Below, piece after piece: positions 1-9,538 of a stretch of 64,000 nt of DNA. A program made the translations under genes and the position numbers. The stretch lies in NCBI GenBank assembly GCA_027596075.1, contig JADGJC010000035.1:1-64000 (forward strand), in the 5' to 3' direction. The notes beneath the pieces were generated by a model. It did not search any database and was not told where the DNA came from. It saw nothing but the letters and a program-made list of their open reading frames with translations. Source of the DNA: Rhizophlyctis rosea (taxonomy: Eukaryota; Chytridiomycota; Chytridiomycetes; Rhizophlyctidales; Rhizophlyctidaceae). Within the stretch, counting starts at the first letter, position 1. Each line of letters opens with the position of its first letter.

Positions 1-4
1 AGGT

Positions 5-1011
5 GTGGGCGAGGTCTGTGCAGACCAATTGACAGCAGTCGGAAACTGTGTCCGTACGGCTGTACGATGTGCATCAGTCGAAGTTGTGACAATCATTTTG
101 CAGTGGGCAGAGGAAGCGGGATGGCAGTGGGAGAATGAATTGTTCCAGATCACGGTGGTCGGAAATTCACCAGCAGTGGTCGGGCTATTGCTGATTCTGG
201 GAAAGGGGCCTATGGAGGTTAGGAGCAGGGGGATGCGTTACGGTTGGCGGCCAAACGGGGGGTGGAGATGCTTGAGTTCCTCTTGAATCACTACCAGCAT
301 GTCGTGCCACCTACGGGCCCAACTTTCAATTTGAAATCCATCCTCGGAGAACAGTGCTTCATCCCCAGTGCAGAAAGAGGACAGGTCGATGTCGCCACTT
401 TCATCCTGTAATGCGTCCCAACGTCGGCCAAACTCGACATCCTGGCTCTCTCATTCTACGAGTCTGTGAAAGGCGGCCACGATGCCTTTGTTGAGATGAT
501 GTTGGCAGCGTTTCCCTCCAGCGCCTGGATGAAATGTCTCACCATTATGGAAACCATCAACAGCACAGACAGCAAGCAAGTGCCCCATCTCCTTAGCCTA
601 CTCAATCGACATCCTCCCGCAAACACCTTTTTCGATTTCCTCCTCTGTGTCAGTGCGGGCTCAGGACATGTTTCGATCCTCAACCTACTGGTGAAGGCTG
701 GGGCCAATGTTGGGGGTTCAGCCCTTTTACAAGCTGCTCAACGTGGGAAGGATGATGCGGCCCTGACGATTTTGGACCTCAACAGCAACCGCCAATTCCC
801 ACCTGACATCCCCGCCACTGCCTTACGACTGCTCATCCTATCATCTCTCACCCTATCACCTCTCACCCACCTAATTTGGAGGAGCCACCGACGGATTCCA
901 CTTTGGCCACCTGAACGTTTTACTTTGACTGGCCTCACTGGCAAAGTCCCCAGCGAGCGTGGCAAGATGATCTATCAAATCCTACTCTTCGCAATGGCAG
1001 CGCTCTCCTAA
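5..1011 (+). pseudogene. Broken ankyrin-like paralogue, 5' end outside or lost
   Basis: A degraded copy of the protein encoded just downstream at 1493-2638. The two align over about 150 residues: this copy reads AFVEMMLAAF, LLCVSAGSGHVSILNLLVKAGA and NRQFPPDIPATA where the downstream gene has AFLEMMLDEF, LLCVAVSPGHVPIIHLLATAGA and NRQLPPSLSSTA. At least two lesions are visible. Around 205-235 the frame must shift, because the upstream ankyrin-like stretch ends in frame 2 while the continuation (DALRLAAKRGVEMLEFLLNH) is in frame 1. At 409-411 a TAA sits exactly where the paralogue has CAA (Gln), a single C-to-T change. The 3' end (838-1011) no longer resembles the paralogue. Function is unknown; the helical repeats look like weak ankyrin units used for protein binding. 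The start lies before the window or is lost. Confidence 0.7.
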
Positions 1012-1492
1012 GATAGGGCGGATCGCTGGGGTTGCATCGGAACAGATCAGAACCGCAGAGAATCTTCATAGCATTCAGGCATTTAGGTAATTTGATAGGA
1101 TGGTCGATCCGCTGATATATCTCCATATGTATATATAAGTCCTTTGATATCGTCGTAATACGAAGACATGATCTTTTTGACCAACATATCGACAATTTCA
1201 AGTTTGAAGGAGCACAGTCGTCGAAGTCCCGAATGGTCGTCCTTGTTGCTCACCCGCTGCCGCACACCACAGCGCGCTGGGTGTGGAGAGGTGGCTTGAA
1301 AGTTGAGTGGCACGGTCAGATTACGCAATGCACTCTCCAAGCTTCTGTGTGCTTGTAAGTACATAACTCCAAGCTTTGGAATACGCCAAGAGCCCATCTT
1401 GTCCTGAGGCAACGTCTTTCTTCTCATCTTGCCACCAAAAAGACGTAACCTATTGCAAGACACTGTCTGCTTCAGCTTTCCCACCGGCCACA
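1012..1492. other. Intergenic, between ankyrin-like paralogues
   Basis: No convincing gene. A minus-strand open frame crosses it but has no family resemblance and overlaps the start of the next gene. The stretch should contain the promoter of the 1493 gene; no clear TATA box was seen. Confidence 0.5.
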
Positions 1493-2638
1493 ATGAGCGT
1501 CTTAGCCAGTCTTGATTTTGACGCTCTCCGTCTTGTCGCCTTGCGTGGTGAAGTGCGCGAAGCTCTACTGCTCCGATACACTCGGAAAGATCTGAAAGGC
1601 TTTATATCGCTCCGGGATATTGCGAAAATTTTGGCGGATAGTTACCTTTGGTTTATTCAGCTTCCTTCGGATAAAGTGCCTTTGGATTCGCCTCAACAGG
1701 ATTGGCCTCACCAAGGGTGGTCCGAAGATCTTGGAGCTGAATGGGCGGAGGCATTGATTGCCACTGGGAACTTGCTACAGCCAAAGCGGACACACGACGG
1801 AGTCAAGGAGAACAAACGTTGCGGTCGTCGACTAGTAAAAGATGATTCCTCCGACTTGGAACCTATCCTGAACGATCTGTGCTTCATCTCTGCTGCCCGA
1901 GGAGGGTTGGACGATGTTGGTGCTTTCATTCTGCAATCGGTTCCGAATCCTCCCCCACTTCATCTCATAGCCCTCGCATTCTACGAAGTGGTGAGCCGCG
2001 GCCACCATGCGTTCCTTGAGATGATGTTGGATGAGTTCGACTTTGTGACATCCATGTGCTTCACCACCATCACGGAAACGATCGACACCGCCACCGACTA
2101 CCGCCTACGGCCCCTCCTTTCCTTATCCAAACAATACCCTTACGCATCCACCCTTTTGGACTTGTTGCTTTGTGTAGCTGTCTCCCCAGGCCACGTTCCA
2201 ATCATCCACCTCTTGGCGACAGCTGGCGCTGATATGTGGATAGGAGAAGGCGCTGTCCTCTTACAGGCTGCAAAAGACAGTCACGACCAGGTCATTTTAG
2301 CATTATCCGACCTGAGTCGCAACAGACAACTCCCTCCTTCCCTCTCGTCCACCGCCTTTCAATCACTCCTTGCAGGTTCACATAGAACCCTGACGGACCG
2401 TGGGGTTCGGGCAATAGAAGCTATCGCTATTCACGGCACTGACTCTACCTGTAAAGAGATGAGAGCATCGGTGAATCTTTGGAGGCAATGCAAACCCTAC
2501 CCAATATGTCAGCTGGCTGTTCCGGTCATGATGCGGGTGGCAGTGGGTTTGGGATGGGACCAGGACTTTACGGGCTGGGGGCAGCCATTTCCGACGTGGA
2601 AGAGGCAGTCGCGCTACAGTCGTCAGGCGACGGCCTAG
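1493..2638 (+). CDS. Ankyrin-repeat-like protein, lineage-specific family
   Basis: Single-exon reading frame of 381 residues starting at the ATG in context CCACAATGAGC. The frame is open for another 39 codons upstream but without an ATG, so 1493 is preferred. The sequence is built of helical pairs such as LCFISAARGGLDDVGAFIL and LLCVAVSPGHVPIIHLLATAG, with the A-x-x-G-H-x-x-I/V-x-x-L pattern of divergent ankyrin repeats, so a protein-binding role is likely but the partner is unknown. There is no signal peptide or membrane segment. The broken tandem copy at 5-1011 shows that the family duplicates locally. The last 60 codons are uncertain: from about 2479 a second frame, ending at 2670, looks equally protein-like, so a small 3' intron or frameshift near 2470 is possible. 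Confidence 0.6.
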   Translation: MSVLASLDFDALRLVALRGEVREALLLRYTRKDLKGFISLRDIAKILADSYLWFIQLPSDKVPLDSPQQDWPHQGWSEDLGAEWAEALIATGNLLQPKRTHDGVKENKRCGRRLVKDDSSDLEPILNDLCFISAARGGLDDVGAFILQSVPNPPPLHLIALAFYEVVSRGHHAFLEMMLDEFDFVTSMCFTTITETIDTATDYRLRPLLSLSKQYPYASTLLDLLLCVAVSPGHVPIIHLLATAGADMWIGEGAVLLQAAKDSHDQVILALSDLSRNRQLPPSLSSTAFQSLLAGSHRTLTDRGVRAIEAIAIHGTDSTCKEMRASVNLWRQCKPYPICQLAVPVMMRVAVGLGWDQDFTGWGQPFPTWKRQSRYSRQATA

Positions 2639-3542
2639 ATCTTGAAGCTGTCGGGGATCGAGGGGTCTAATATTTGGACACAAGGGAGCAGATGTGCGTG
2701 GGAAGACACGACTATGCGGAAGGGTGCAGGACCGGGGTCTGAGAAAAAAAACGGTGCTGGGAATGCTCGTGGATGGCCGCCGTGACCTAAATGGTTCGAA
2801 GGGTGTCTGTCATATAGCATTAGGGATGCTGGTGTTGCGGCTTGAGGTGGGAGGCAAGCAGGATGATGGAGCTAGGAAATAGTGGGGTACTCACGTTGGC
2901 AGGAACCCATTCGATGTTCTGCAAGGTTTGACCGTAGTTACTTTAGTTACTTTAGGCAGGTTGGGCGTTTTTGGGCTGGGGCGGATGTCCACGTGAGGGA
3001 GACGAAGTTTAGCAGAGGGCGGTTGGCCACGGTCATGTAGTTATCGCATTATGTACTTATGTAGTTAATCCTTTATTATGTATGTATCTTGCTTTATCTT
3101 GCCCAGTTGTTGGTATGTTGGTGCGATGCGGAAGTCCAAGATGGCATATTACATAAATTGCTTGGTCATATGATTTTATTCCGGATGTGGGAATGCTTTA
3201 GCAATTGCATGATCTGGGCTTGGTTGCGAAATGGAGTTCGAAACGCTTCTCAATACTCAATAACAGGCGTTGTTCAGATCGTTCAGGATGCAATGACTGG
3301 GAAGTATTTGGTGGCAATCATAGGAGTCCCAATCCAAGTATTGAAACGAACGAAGGGTACCGCGATGGTTGCACCCTTTCTCTGGAGACAGAACAGGCCA
3401 AAACGGTGTCTGCTGCTGTACAACCTGTTCTGTCCACCCAGCCCAGCAACAAACTCCAAAAACACACATTTGACCAAAATCAGCACTTTTGCGCTTTGAA
3501 CGCTTTTTGTAGCTATCACTATTACATGAAAGATAGAGATAT
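2639..3542. other. Intergenic, 0.9 kb
   Basis: Open frames here are short and unlike known proteins. It should hold the 3' ends of the ankyrin-like gene and of the convergent L5 gene. A small AT-rich stretch (3030-3090) with repeated 'tatgtagtta'-like words is the only visible low-complexity feature. Confidence 0.5.
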
Positions 3543-5177
3543 CTATTCCTCGTCCCCAGCAGCGAGCTTGCGGTGGAACGCAGCCTTCCTTTGCTTGACG
3601 CGGTCTTGGCGTTGCTTGAGGTTGAGGCGTTGTTTCTTGTAGGACTTGAGCTTCTTCTTTTGCTCCTCGGTGAGGGGCTCGCGCTCCTTCTTCTGGGGGG
3701 AGGGGTCCTCACGGATCTTGGCGTGGGCCTCGGTGTAGATGTCCTCAAGCTGGTCAGGCTCGATGTCATCCTCAAGGTAGGAAGCGAATTGCCTCTTGTA
3801 GGCTTCCTCGTCTTCCTCCTGAAGGTACTCCATGTACTCAGAGACGTGGCCACCGAAGATGTAGTTGCGGAGGACCTCGGCATCGAGGGACTTGGAGGAT
3901 GCATCGTAACCGGGGAAACGGCCCTCGCCGTGGGGGACGTTCAAACCACCGTCGGCAGCACCCTTAAGGGCACCGAAGACACGGGAACCGGTGGTGGTGC
4001 GGCGGAGGCCAACGTCCAAGAAGGCGGTGAAGGGGCGAGGTCCATCGTCAAGGGGTTCGACGATGTACTTGGTGCCGTCAACGTTCTCGACGTTACCTTC
4101 GTACTTTTCGTCAAGGCCGAGCTTTTGAAGGACACGGCGGGCAAGGAGGAGACCAGTGGCGTAGGCTGCAGATCGATGATGTTAATCCTTGTAAAAATGC
4201 ATTGTTGATCTGCGAGTAAACATACCAGCAGCCCAGTTGGTCAAACCATGCTTGATACCGTAGTGGGGAAGCTCGTGGGCGTAGGCGGAGGCAAGAACGA
4301 AGTCACCTTGGAGCTTGGCGTACACGATTTGGGTGATGATGTCCTTGTTGGTGATGCGGACAACCAAACGGTACTTGGGAGAGTTGTACTTGTTCTTGGC
4401 CTGGGTAACGAGACGCTTGCGGGCGTAGTAGTCGGTCTTACCCTCTACAAAACAAAATCGGCATTTTGTAAGCAAACAAATCATTAAAAGCACGTCAACA
4501 ATGCGATCCAACATATTATGTGTGATTCAGATAGGAGCGAAAGATAAATAATTGATCCACATGATAGTAACATCAGCTGAACTATGTAATCATCTTGTGC
4601 ACACATTCTTCGAAACTGTCAATTGCACCCTAACCACCACTCGACACTCACCACGCCTGCGCCTGTACTTGGTCTGGTAGCGCTTGTAGTAAGCCTTGCT
4701 GTAGACAAAAATAGCATCAGTCAACTGTCAGCTCAAAAATGAAGTTTTTGCGAACACTCACTTCTTGACGAGCTTGACGAAAGGCTGAACATTGGACGGA
4801 GCAGGGAAGAGGGAGGAGACAAGTTTCAGTTAGCAACGGTCTTCAATGAGTCCCAACCGCCGCCTCAGGACCAGTCTAATTGTTAAAACTACTCCGCTCG
4901 CGTGCTCATTGATATGGTGGAAAGTGATCTCATAGACTGAAAGTCTCCGAAGTAGCAAATATATAAAAAGGTATAATCCTTGCACGCTAGCCTGTCTCCC
5001 GTATGCATTCCTCAGCTCGCACCGGACCCTTCCCACTGCGGCCCGCATGTCAAAGTTGAATGACTGCCGTGTCCGCCATTTGCAACCCACAACCCATCCA
5101 TCCATCCAACATCGTCCATCCCACCGCCCGCATCGCCTGTCACATCCATCCATCCTTCATCGTCGCATGCTCACCAT
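3543..5177 (-). CDS. RPL5: 60S ribosomal protein L5 (uL18)
   Basis: Large-subunit ribosomal protein that binds 5S rRNA and enters the pre-60S particle as part of the 5S RNP with L11. Exons on the minus strand: 5177-5175, 4784-4762, 4698-4652, 4444-4226 and 4165-3543, summing to 304 residues, close to the usual 297-300. Family landmarks are the N-terminal [69 protein letters not shown] and a Lys/Arg-rich tail. The first coding exon is only the ATG itself; a 390-bp intron follows directly, a layout common for ribosomal protein genes. The other introns are 63, 207 and 60 bp, and all junctions are GT-AG with consistent phase. It is convergent with the ankyrin-like gene. Expression is probably high and constitutive; codons are strongly C/G-ending. 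Confidence 0.97.
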
Positions 5178-6510
5178 GTTGACTGATCTGTTGGATGGTT
5201 AATGGCCCCGCCCACGAATTGTTCGATGGACACGAATGGGTTTACGATGATAGAGGATTGAACAAGAGTTCTGGCTGTGGGAATGTTGATACAGGCACTG
5301 TGCAGGAACAACTGCAATCACGTGTTAGCATGTATTTAGACGGTACAAAGCTTACGTAAGCGTCGCCGCAGCCCGAGGGATTGAACTCTTGAAAATCCAC
5401 CTCAAAACGTAAAAAACGATATAAAGCTGCGAATTGCTAACTATCGTCCCCTTCTGAATTACCATTGCTCGAGATTCGATGACGAGCAATATCTTTCTGC
5501 TTTCATGATTCACCCTTTTGGCAGTTTGAACTCCGATGTGATGGGCGAAGTCCCGGATAATCAAGCGGCATATTTTTCATTGTGTCTTCGGTTCTTGTTC
5601 GGAATGCAGCGGCAGTAGTCTTCTCAAAACTAACTTCAGCCTTGGAACTTCGATTATCCACTGCAATGTCCAGGGGTGCTAGCTATGCTGCAGGGCATAA
5701 GGCTTACTAAGAAGTGTCGTGTGGCAGCTGCAATGGTGCAATGTGCATGGAAGTAGGATGGGCAAGGACCTGTGAATACATTAGCGTCTTCTTTGCCATC
5801 TATAATATGGCCAAGTCTTCTGTCCTCAACATGATGTCGATCCTTGCCGAGGTATATTTGGGAATGAAGATGGATGAGATGAGAGGGTTGGTGGCCGGTC
5901 TGCGCCGGTGGCGGTGCTCGGGCCAAAGTTGGCCCCACCAGCGGACCACCGCTTCCGTCACTCCCAGACGTGAACAGCTTTGAGGGTTGCACCAATACGA
6001 CTCGAGGCAACATGAAGAACGGTCGCTGTTGCAGGTCTCTCCCTACCACTGTTGATCTTCCGATCGAACTTCCTGACCGTATGATGCTAGGCAAAACAAT
6101 GGACTAAATTTGTCGGAGGTGGCAAGTACATGGAGGGATGCATTCCCCCTTTTGCTATGTATTTGCTTTTCTGGTTGGGCCCATGGACTAGGTGTTCGTA
6201 CCAGCCCCAAGGTTGCCTCAATGGGGCAATTCCCCTGTAACGGCCATACGGCCGCAGCTGATTTCTGACCCATCTGAGCAATGTTCATCATGGCAGGACG
6301 TCACTATAGAACAAAAGGGAGAGATCCGTGGCATTGCAAAGATGGATTGCTTTGCAAAGTATCGTCGGAAACTGTGACATCGAATTCTATAAAAGCTTCA
6401 CCCTGTCATCATCATCCATATCCCACATCATACCGCTGTCGCAAGAAACACATCGCACTCTTTCAGCCTTCCCCTCCCGAGCCTTCCTCCCTCAGTGCCA
6501 GATACCAAAG
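5178..6510. other. Intergenic, 1.3 kb, divergent promoters
   Basis: Lies between the L5 start and the secreted-protein start, so it should carry both promoters. The longest open frames (minus 5654-6094, plus 5714-5983) overlap each other and have no recognisable domain. Just inside the L5 first intron there is a short CCAT-type repeat (about 5090-5110). Confidence 0.5.
6388..6394 (+). promoter_or_regulatory. TATA box of the secreted repeat protein
   Basis: TATAAAA, 117 bp upstream of the ATG at 6511, followed by a pyrimidine-rich leader. Position and context suit a fungal core promoter. Confidence 0.6.
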
Positions 6511-7496
6511 ATGGCGTCCAGACTCTTTTCCCTACTCTCACTTCTCTTCTTCGTCCTTGGTGCAGTCACAGCCAGCCCATTGCTGGTGGAACGCGGCAAC
6601 GGTCCCGCTTACGGATCTTGCGTCGGTCATGCCAACGACCAACCCGTCGGAAAGAACAGTTACGCCGTCCCCAAGCGCAAATACTTCCATGACCAAGGCG
6701 ATGGATCTCTTTACGTATGTATACTGTCAGCTTGAGATTCTCTTTATTGCTACACAGCTTGCTAATCAAAAACTTCCGCAACGACACACAGCTCGATGTA
6801 GACGTAAACCTCGACATCATGGTCGACGTCTCCGCCAAAACTTACAAACGCATCACCTTCCCCAAGACCTGCAAGGTCAACCGCGTCCAATGCAAGTCCT
6901 CGGACTGCTCCGTCCTTGCCATCGAAACCGAAGCCATTGCCTACACCTACATCAACGCCGGCGCTTCCCTCGACGTCTCCCTCGACAAGCTCATCGTCGT
7001 CCTCGCTGTGCAAGACAAGGTCTCCGTCGGCACCTCCCTCTGCGACATCGTGTCCCTCATCAACAAGGGCTCCGCCGCAGTCGATATCTGCGGGAAGTTG
7101 AACGCCGTTTTGTTGAGTGGTGGATGCTATGGGGGTTACGGAGCCTTTACGAAGTTCAACTTGGGAATCTGCATTGATATCGATGTTTTCGCTAGCCTTT
7201 CCTTGGACTTGAGCGCTTCCTTGAGCTTGGTTGGCGGTATTGTAGCTAGTGCAGGTGGTTTGGTCGGTGGTACCGTCAAGGCTGCTGGTGGGTTGTTGGG
7301 TGGGGTTTTGAACTTGCTTCTTGGTGGTGGGAGTTCCTGCAAGTCTTGCTCGGGTGGCTACAGCTCTGGCGGCGGTTACAGCTCTGGTGGTTCTTACAGT
7401 TCAGGTGGATCCTACAACTCCGGAGATTCGTACAACTCTGGCGACTCTTACGACTCCGGAGACTCGTACGATGGTAGTGATAGCTCGGACTATTAG
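6511..7496 (+). CDS. Secreted Gly/Ser/Asp repeat protein
   Basis: Exons 6511-6714 and 6792-7496 around a 77-bp intron give 302 residues. The N terminus is a clear signal peptide (MASRLFSLLSLLFFVLGAVTA, cleavage probably before SP). The middle part has about seven cysteines and regularly spaced hydrophobic stretches with small residues (DVSLDKLIVVL, SLSLVGGIVASAGGLVGGTV), which could be a secreted globular domain or a membrane-active helix. The C terminus (codons from about 7354) is a tandem peptide repeat of GGYSSG/GGSYNSG units drifting to acidic GDSYDSG and ending SDSSDY. No family was recognised. Extracellular or cell-wall location follows from the signal peptide; function is not known. 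A TATA box at 6388 suggests regulated, possibly stage-specific expression. Confidence 0.8.
7354..7493 (+). repeat. Coding tandem repeat, Gly-Ser-Tyr/Asp units
   Basis: About nine imperfect 15-18 bp units encoding S-G-G-x-Y-S / S-G-D-S-Y-D. The later copies replace Gly by Asp, so the tail becomes acidic. Confidence 0.75.
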
Positions 7497-8127
7497 GCTA
7501 GTCAAGTCCTTCCTCGTACAGAGAAGTTGATATTTCCTTCTTGTGTATAGCATTCCAGCAAATTTCCGTTTTGTAATACAACATCCATGTAGCAACACGT
7601 TCTGCTACCAGAATCACAGAAAAGCACCCTTTGCACGTTCATTGCTTGTTGATCGATGCGCAGAAGCCACTTCCTACAATGAAAACGCTTGGGGTCATGC
7701 AAGCTGGCGTTGCATGTTTATTGCTCCCCAACATCCAAGCTCAGAAAGAGGCACCGCCAACAGTATTTTGTTTACAATTTTTGCCTCCCCAAACTTCAAA
7801 CTTCAATGGGCCCTGAGAGTCCCTGTTCGGCTCGGGTGGCTCAAAAAACATCAAAGTTCACAAGGACCCTCGATCGCGTCAACCCGCCAGACACGAGACC
7901 CTCCGAAACACCGCATCCCCTCTGAACCCTCTGAGTGTGATATAAATAGTTTCCCTGCTTCAGTGCTTCAGGTTTCTGATACACCACCATCATTTTCTCA
8001 CGCTCGCTACCTTCGTTTCTTCATCATCATCACTTTTTCATATTCAGTCCATAACCATCTCGCCAGCGAGTATCATACGGCACATATCACAAGCTAACAC
8101 TCAACAACCACACACACACATCACTCA
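7497..8127. other. Intergenic with PEBP promoter
   Basis: No gene seen. It contains TATAAATA at 7941-7948 and a pyrimidine- and CA-rich leader (7975-8125) before the PEBP start codon. Confidence 0.55.
7941..7948 (+). promoter_or_regulatory. TATA box of the PEBP gene
   Basis: TATAAATA, 187 bp upstream of the start codon at 8128. The region after it is CT- and CA-rich, as in many fungal leaders. Confidence 0.5.
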
Positions 8128-9138
8128 ATGCCGACGGCCATCGCAGCCAACCCAGACCCGACCAACAACGCCCTCAAACACAGCGACGGAGGGCGCCGTC
8201 CATCGCATGTGCATCATAACCTGGTGAAGGGCGGGATTGTGTCTGATGGTGAGGAGATGTTATCTTGTGAAGTGAAGCAGGAGAAGCTGCGCTATCTGCT
8301 GATTCAGGATATTCATCGTTCTCGTTCTCGTCATGTGAAAATTAGTCCTGCCGGAGTTTTTCCCTTCTCTTACTATCCGCGCGACCTTTGATGTTGGGAG
8401 CGTCGAGTATGGGAATGAGTTTGCTGTCAAGGGTAAGTCTCTTCTTGCTGTTTTAGGATGCTGGTGAGGCTACGTGTTGATGAAACGTTCTCCGAACCAG
8501 ATGCGCAAACCCAGCCCGAAATGTCCTGGCTTGACGGGGAGTTGGACGCGGAGGAGAGGTACACGGTGGCGTTGGTGGATCCTGGTGAGTTTTGAAAATG
8601 TGCTTCAAGAAGTGATGTGGGGATGGAACCAATCGATGCTCTTCCACCGCACCCGTGCATTGACCTTTTTGACCTCGAACACTTGCTAATATTCACGGAA
8701 TCATGCTAGATGCACCATCGCGCACCGATCCAAAGAATCGGTGCTGGCGTCATTGGTTGGTGACCAATGTGAAAGGTAAACTGCACATGGTCTTGATGCA
8801 GCTGGAACGTTCCAAACTAACTCCAAACTGGCAAATAGGAGACGACATTACATCCGGCCACGTCGTGACGCCCTACCAAGGTCCCGCTCCTCCCAAGGTA
8901 AGTCAACCAACCCACTTCCATTCTCAACGCTCATCCGTCAAAGTCACCAACTCTTCCCAATGAAACATAGGGCACAGGCCCGCACCGCTACGTCCTCGTC
9001 CTTCTCCGCCACCCCAACCAAAACCAAATCACCCTCTCCCTCCCCGACGACCGCGGCAAATTCAACATTGCAGCCTTGGCCCAGAAACACGACTTGACCC
9101 CCGTGGGCGCGAATTGGTTCGTTGCTAAGCATGTGTGA
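8128..9138 (+). CDS. Phosphatidylethanolamine-binding protein (PEBP) family
   Basis: Six exons (8128-8248, 8346-8432, 8501-8584, 8710-8775, 8839-8897, 8971-9138) give 194 residues, the normal size for the family. PEBPs (yeast TFS1, mammalian RKIP) bind anionic ligands and inhibit proteases or kinases. Conserved blocks are [16 protein letters not shown] near the N terminus, [14 protein letters not shown] with the D-P-D-A-P signature, [27 protein letters not shown] with G-P-H-R, and a C-terminal F-x-x-x-x-L-A-x-K-H-x-L-x-P-V-G-A-N. The protein stops at TGA 9136-9138 right after FVAKHV. An alternative 3' exon near 9438 would need a 300-bp intron and was not adopted. Probably cytosolic: no signal peptide. 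Introns are 68-125 bp. Confidence 0.92.
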
Positions 9139-9538
9139 GTTTGGTGTAGCCGTGGGTGGGAATAGGTGTTCGATGTGGAGTCGGAGGCAAGGATCAGTTC
9201 ATGCGGTCATTGCAGTTTCGAGGAATGCAATTGTACAGATCCTTCCATTGTTTTTTCCAATTGGCAATATCATTCACTGTTCAGCAGAAAAGTCGAAGCG
9301 GTGCCTGAATATCCTTGTGCAAGACCACAGCGTCAGACGTTCCAAAATGATATCATAAACAATCAAGTACTTAACCTATTAAATACATGAAAAACAAAAG
9401 TAGCGATAAAATACTTCTTATGACCTAATTCATTGCAGTTACCAGCTAATGCAAAGCTACATCACTGCCCCTACTGCCACTACCACTACAATCATCGTTC
9501 CTACACGTTACTACCCTACATCCTACACCCCACCCCTC
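9139..9538. other. Intergenic, convergent 3' ends
   Basis: No gene. The AT-rich part at 9355-9440 probably contains the polyadenylation region of the PEBP gene. The long plus-strand frame that starts here is the antisense of the glycosyltransferase gene. Confidence 0.5.

Noticed and set aside
3257..3904. Arg/Ser/Pro-rich minus frame of 215 codons
   Set aside because: It overlaps the L5 coding exon on the same strand in another frame; the composition is a shadow of the L5 codons.
4500..4600. Possible box C/D snoRNA in the third L5 intron (TGATGT ... CTGA on the minus strand)
   Set aside because: The C box matches only five of seven positions and no terminal stem of four or more pairs could be drawn. 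It is left as a search target only.
5370..5400. B-box-like GTTCAATCC on the minus strand
   Set aside because: The flanking bases do not form a T stem and no acceptor stem is present.
9136..9480. A possible extra 3' exon of the PEBP gene (YQLMQSYITAP...)
   Set aside because: It would need a 300-bp intron, much longer than the gene's other introns (68-125 bp), and it runs into the antisense of the next gene. The in-frame TGA gives a normal family length.
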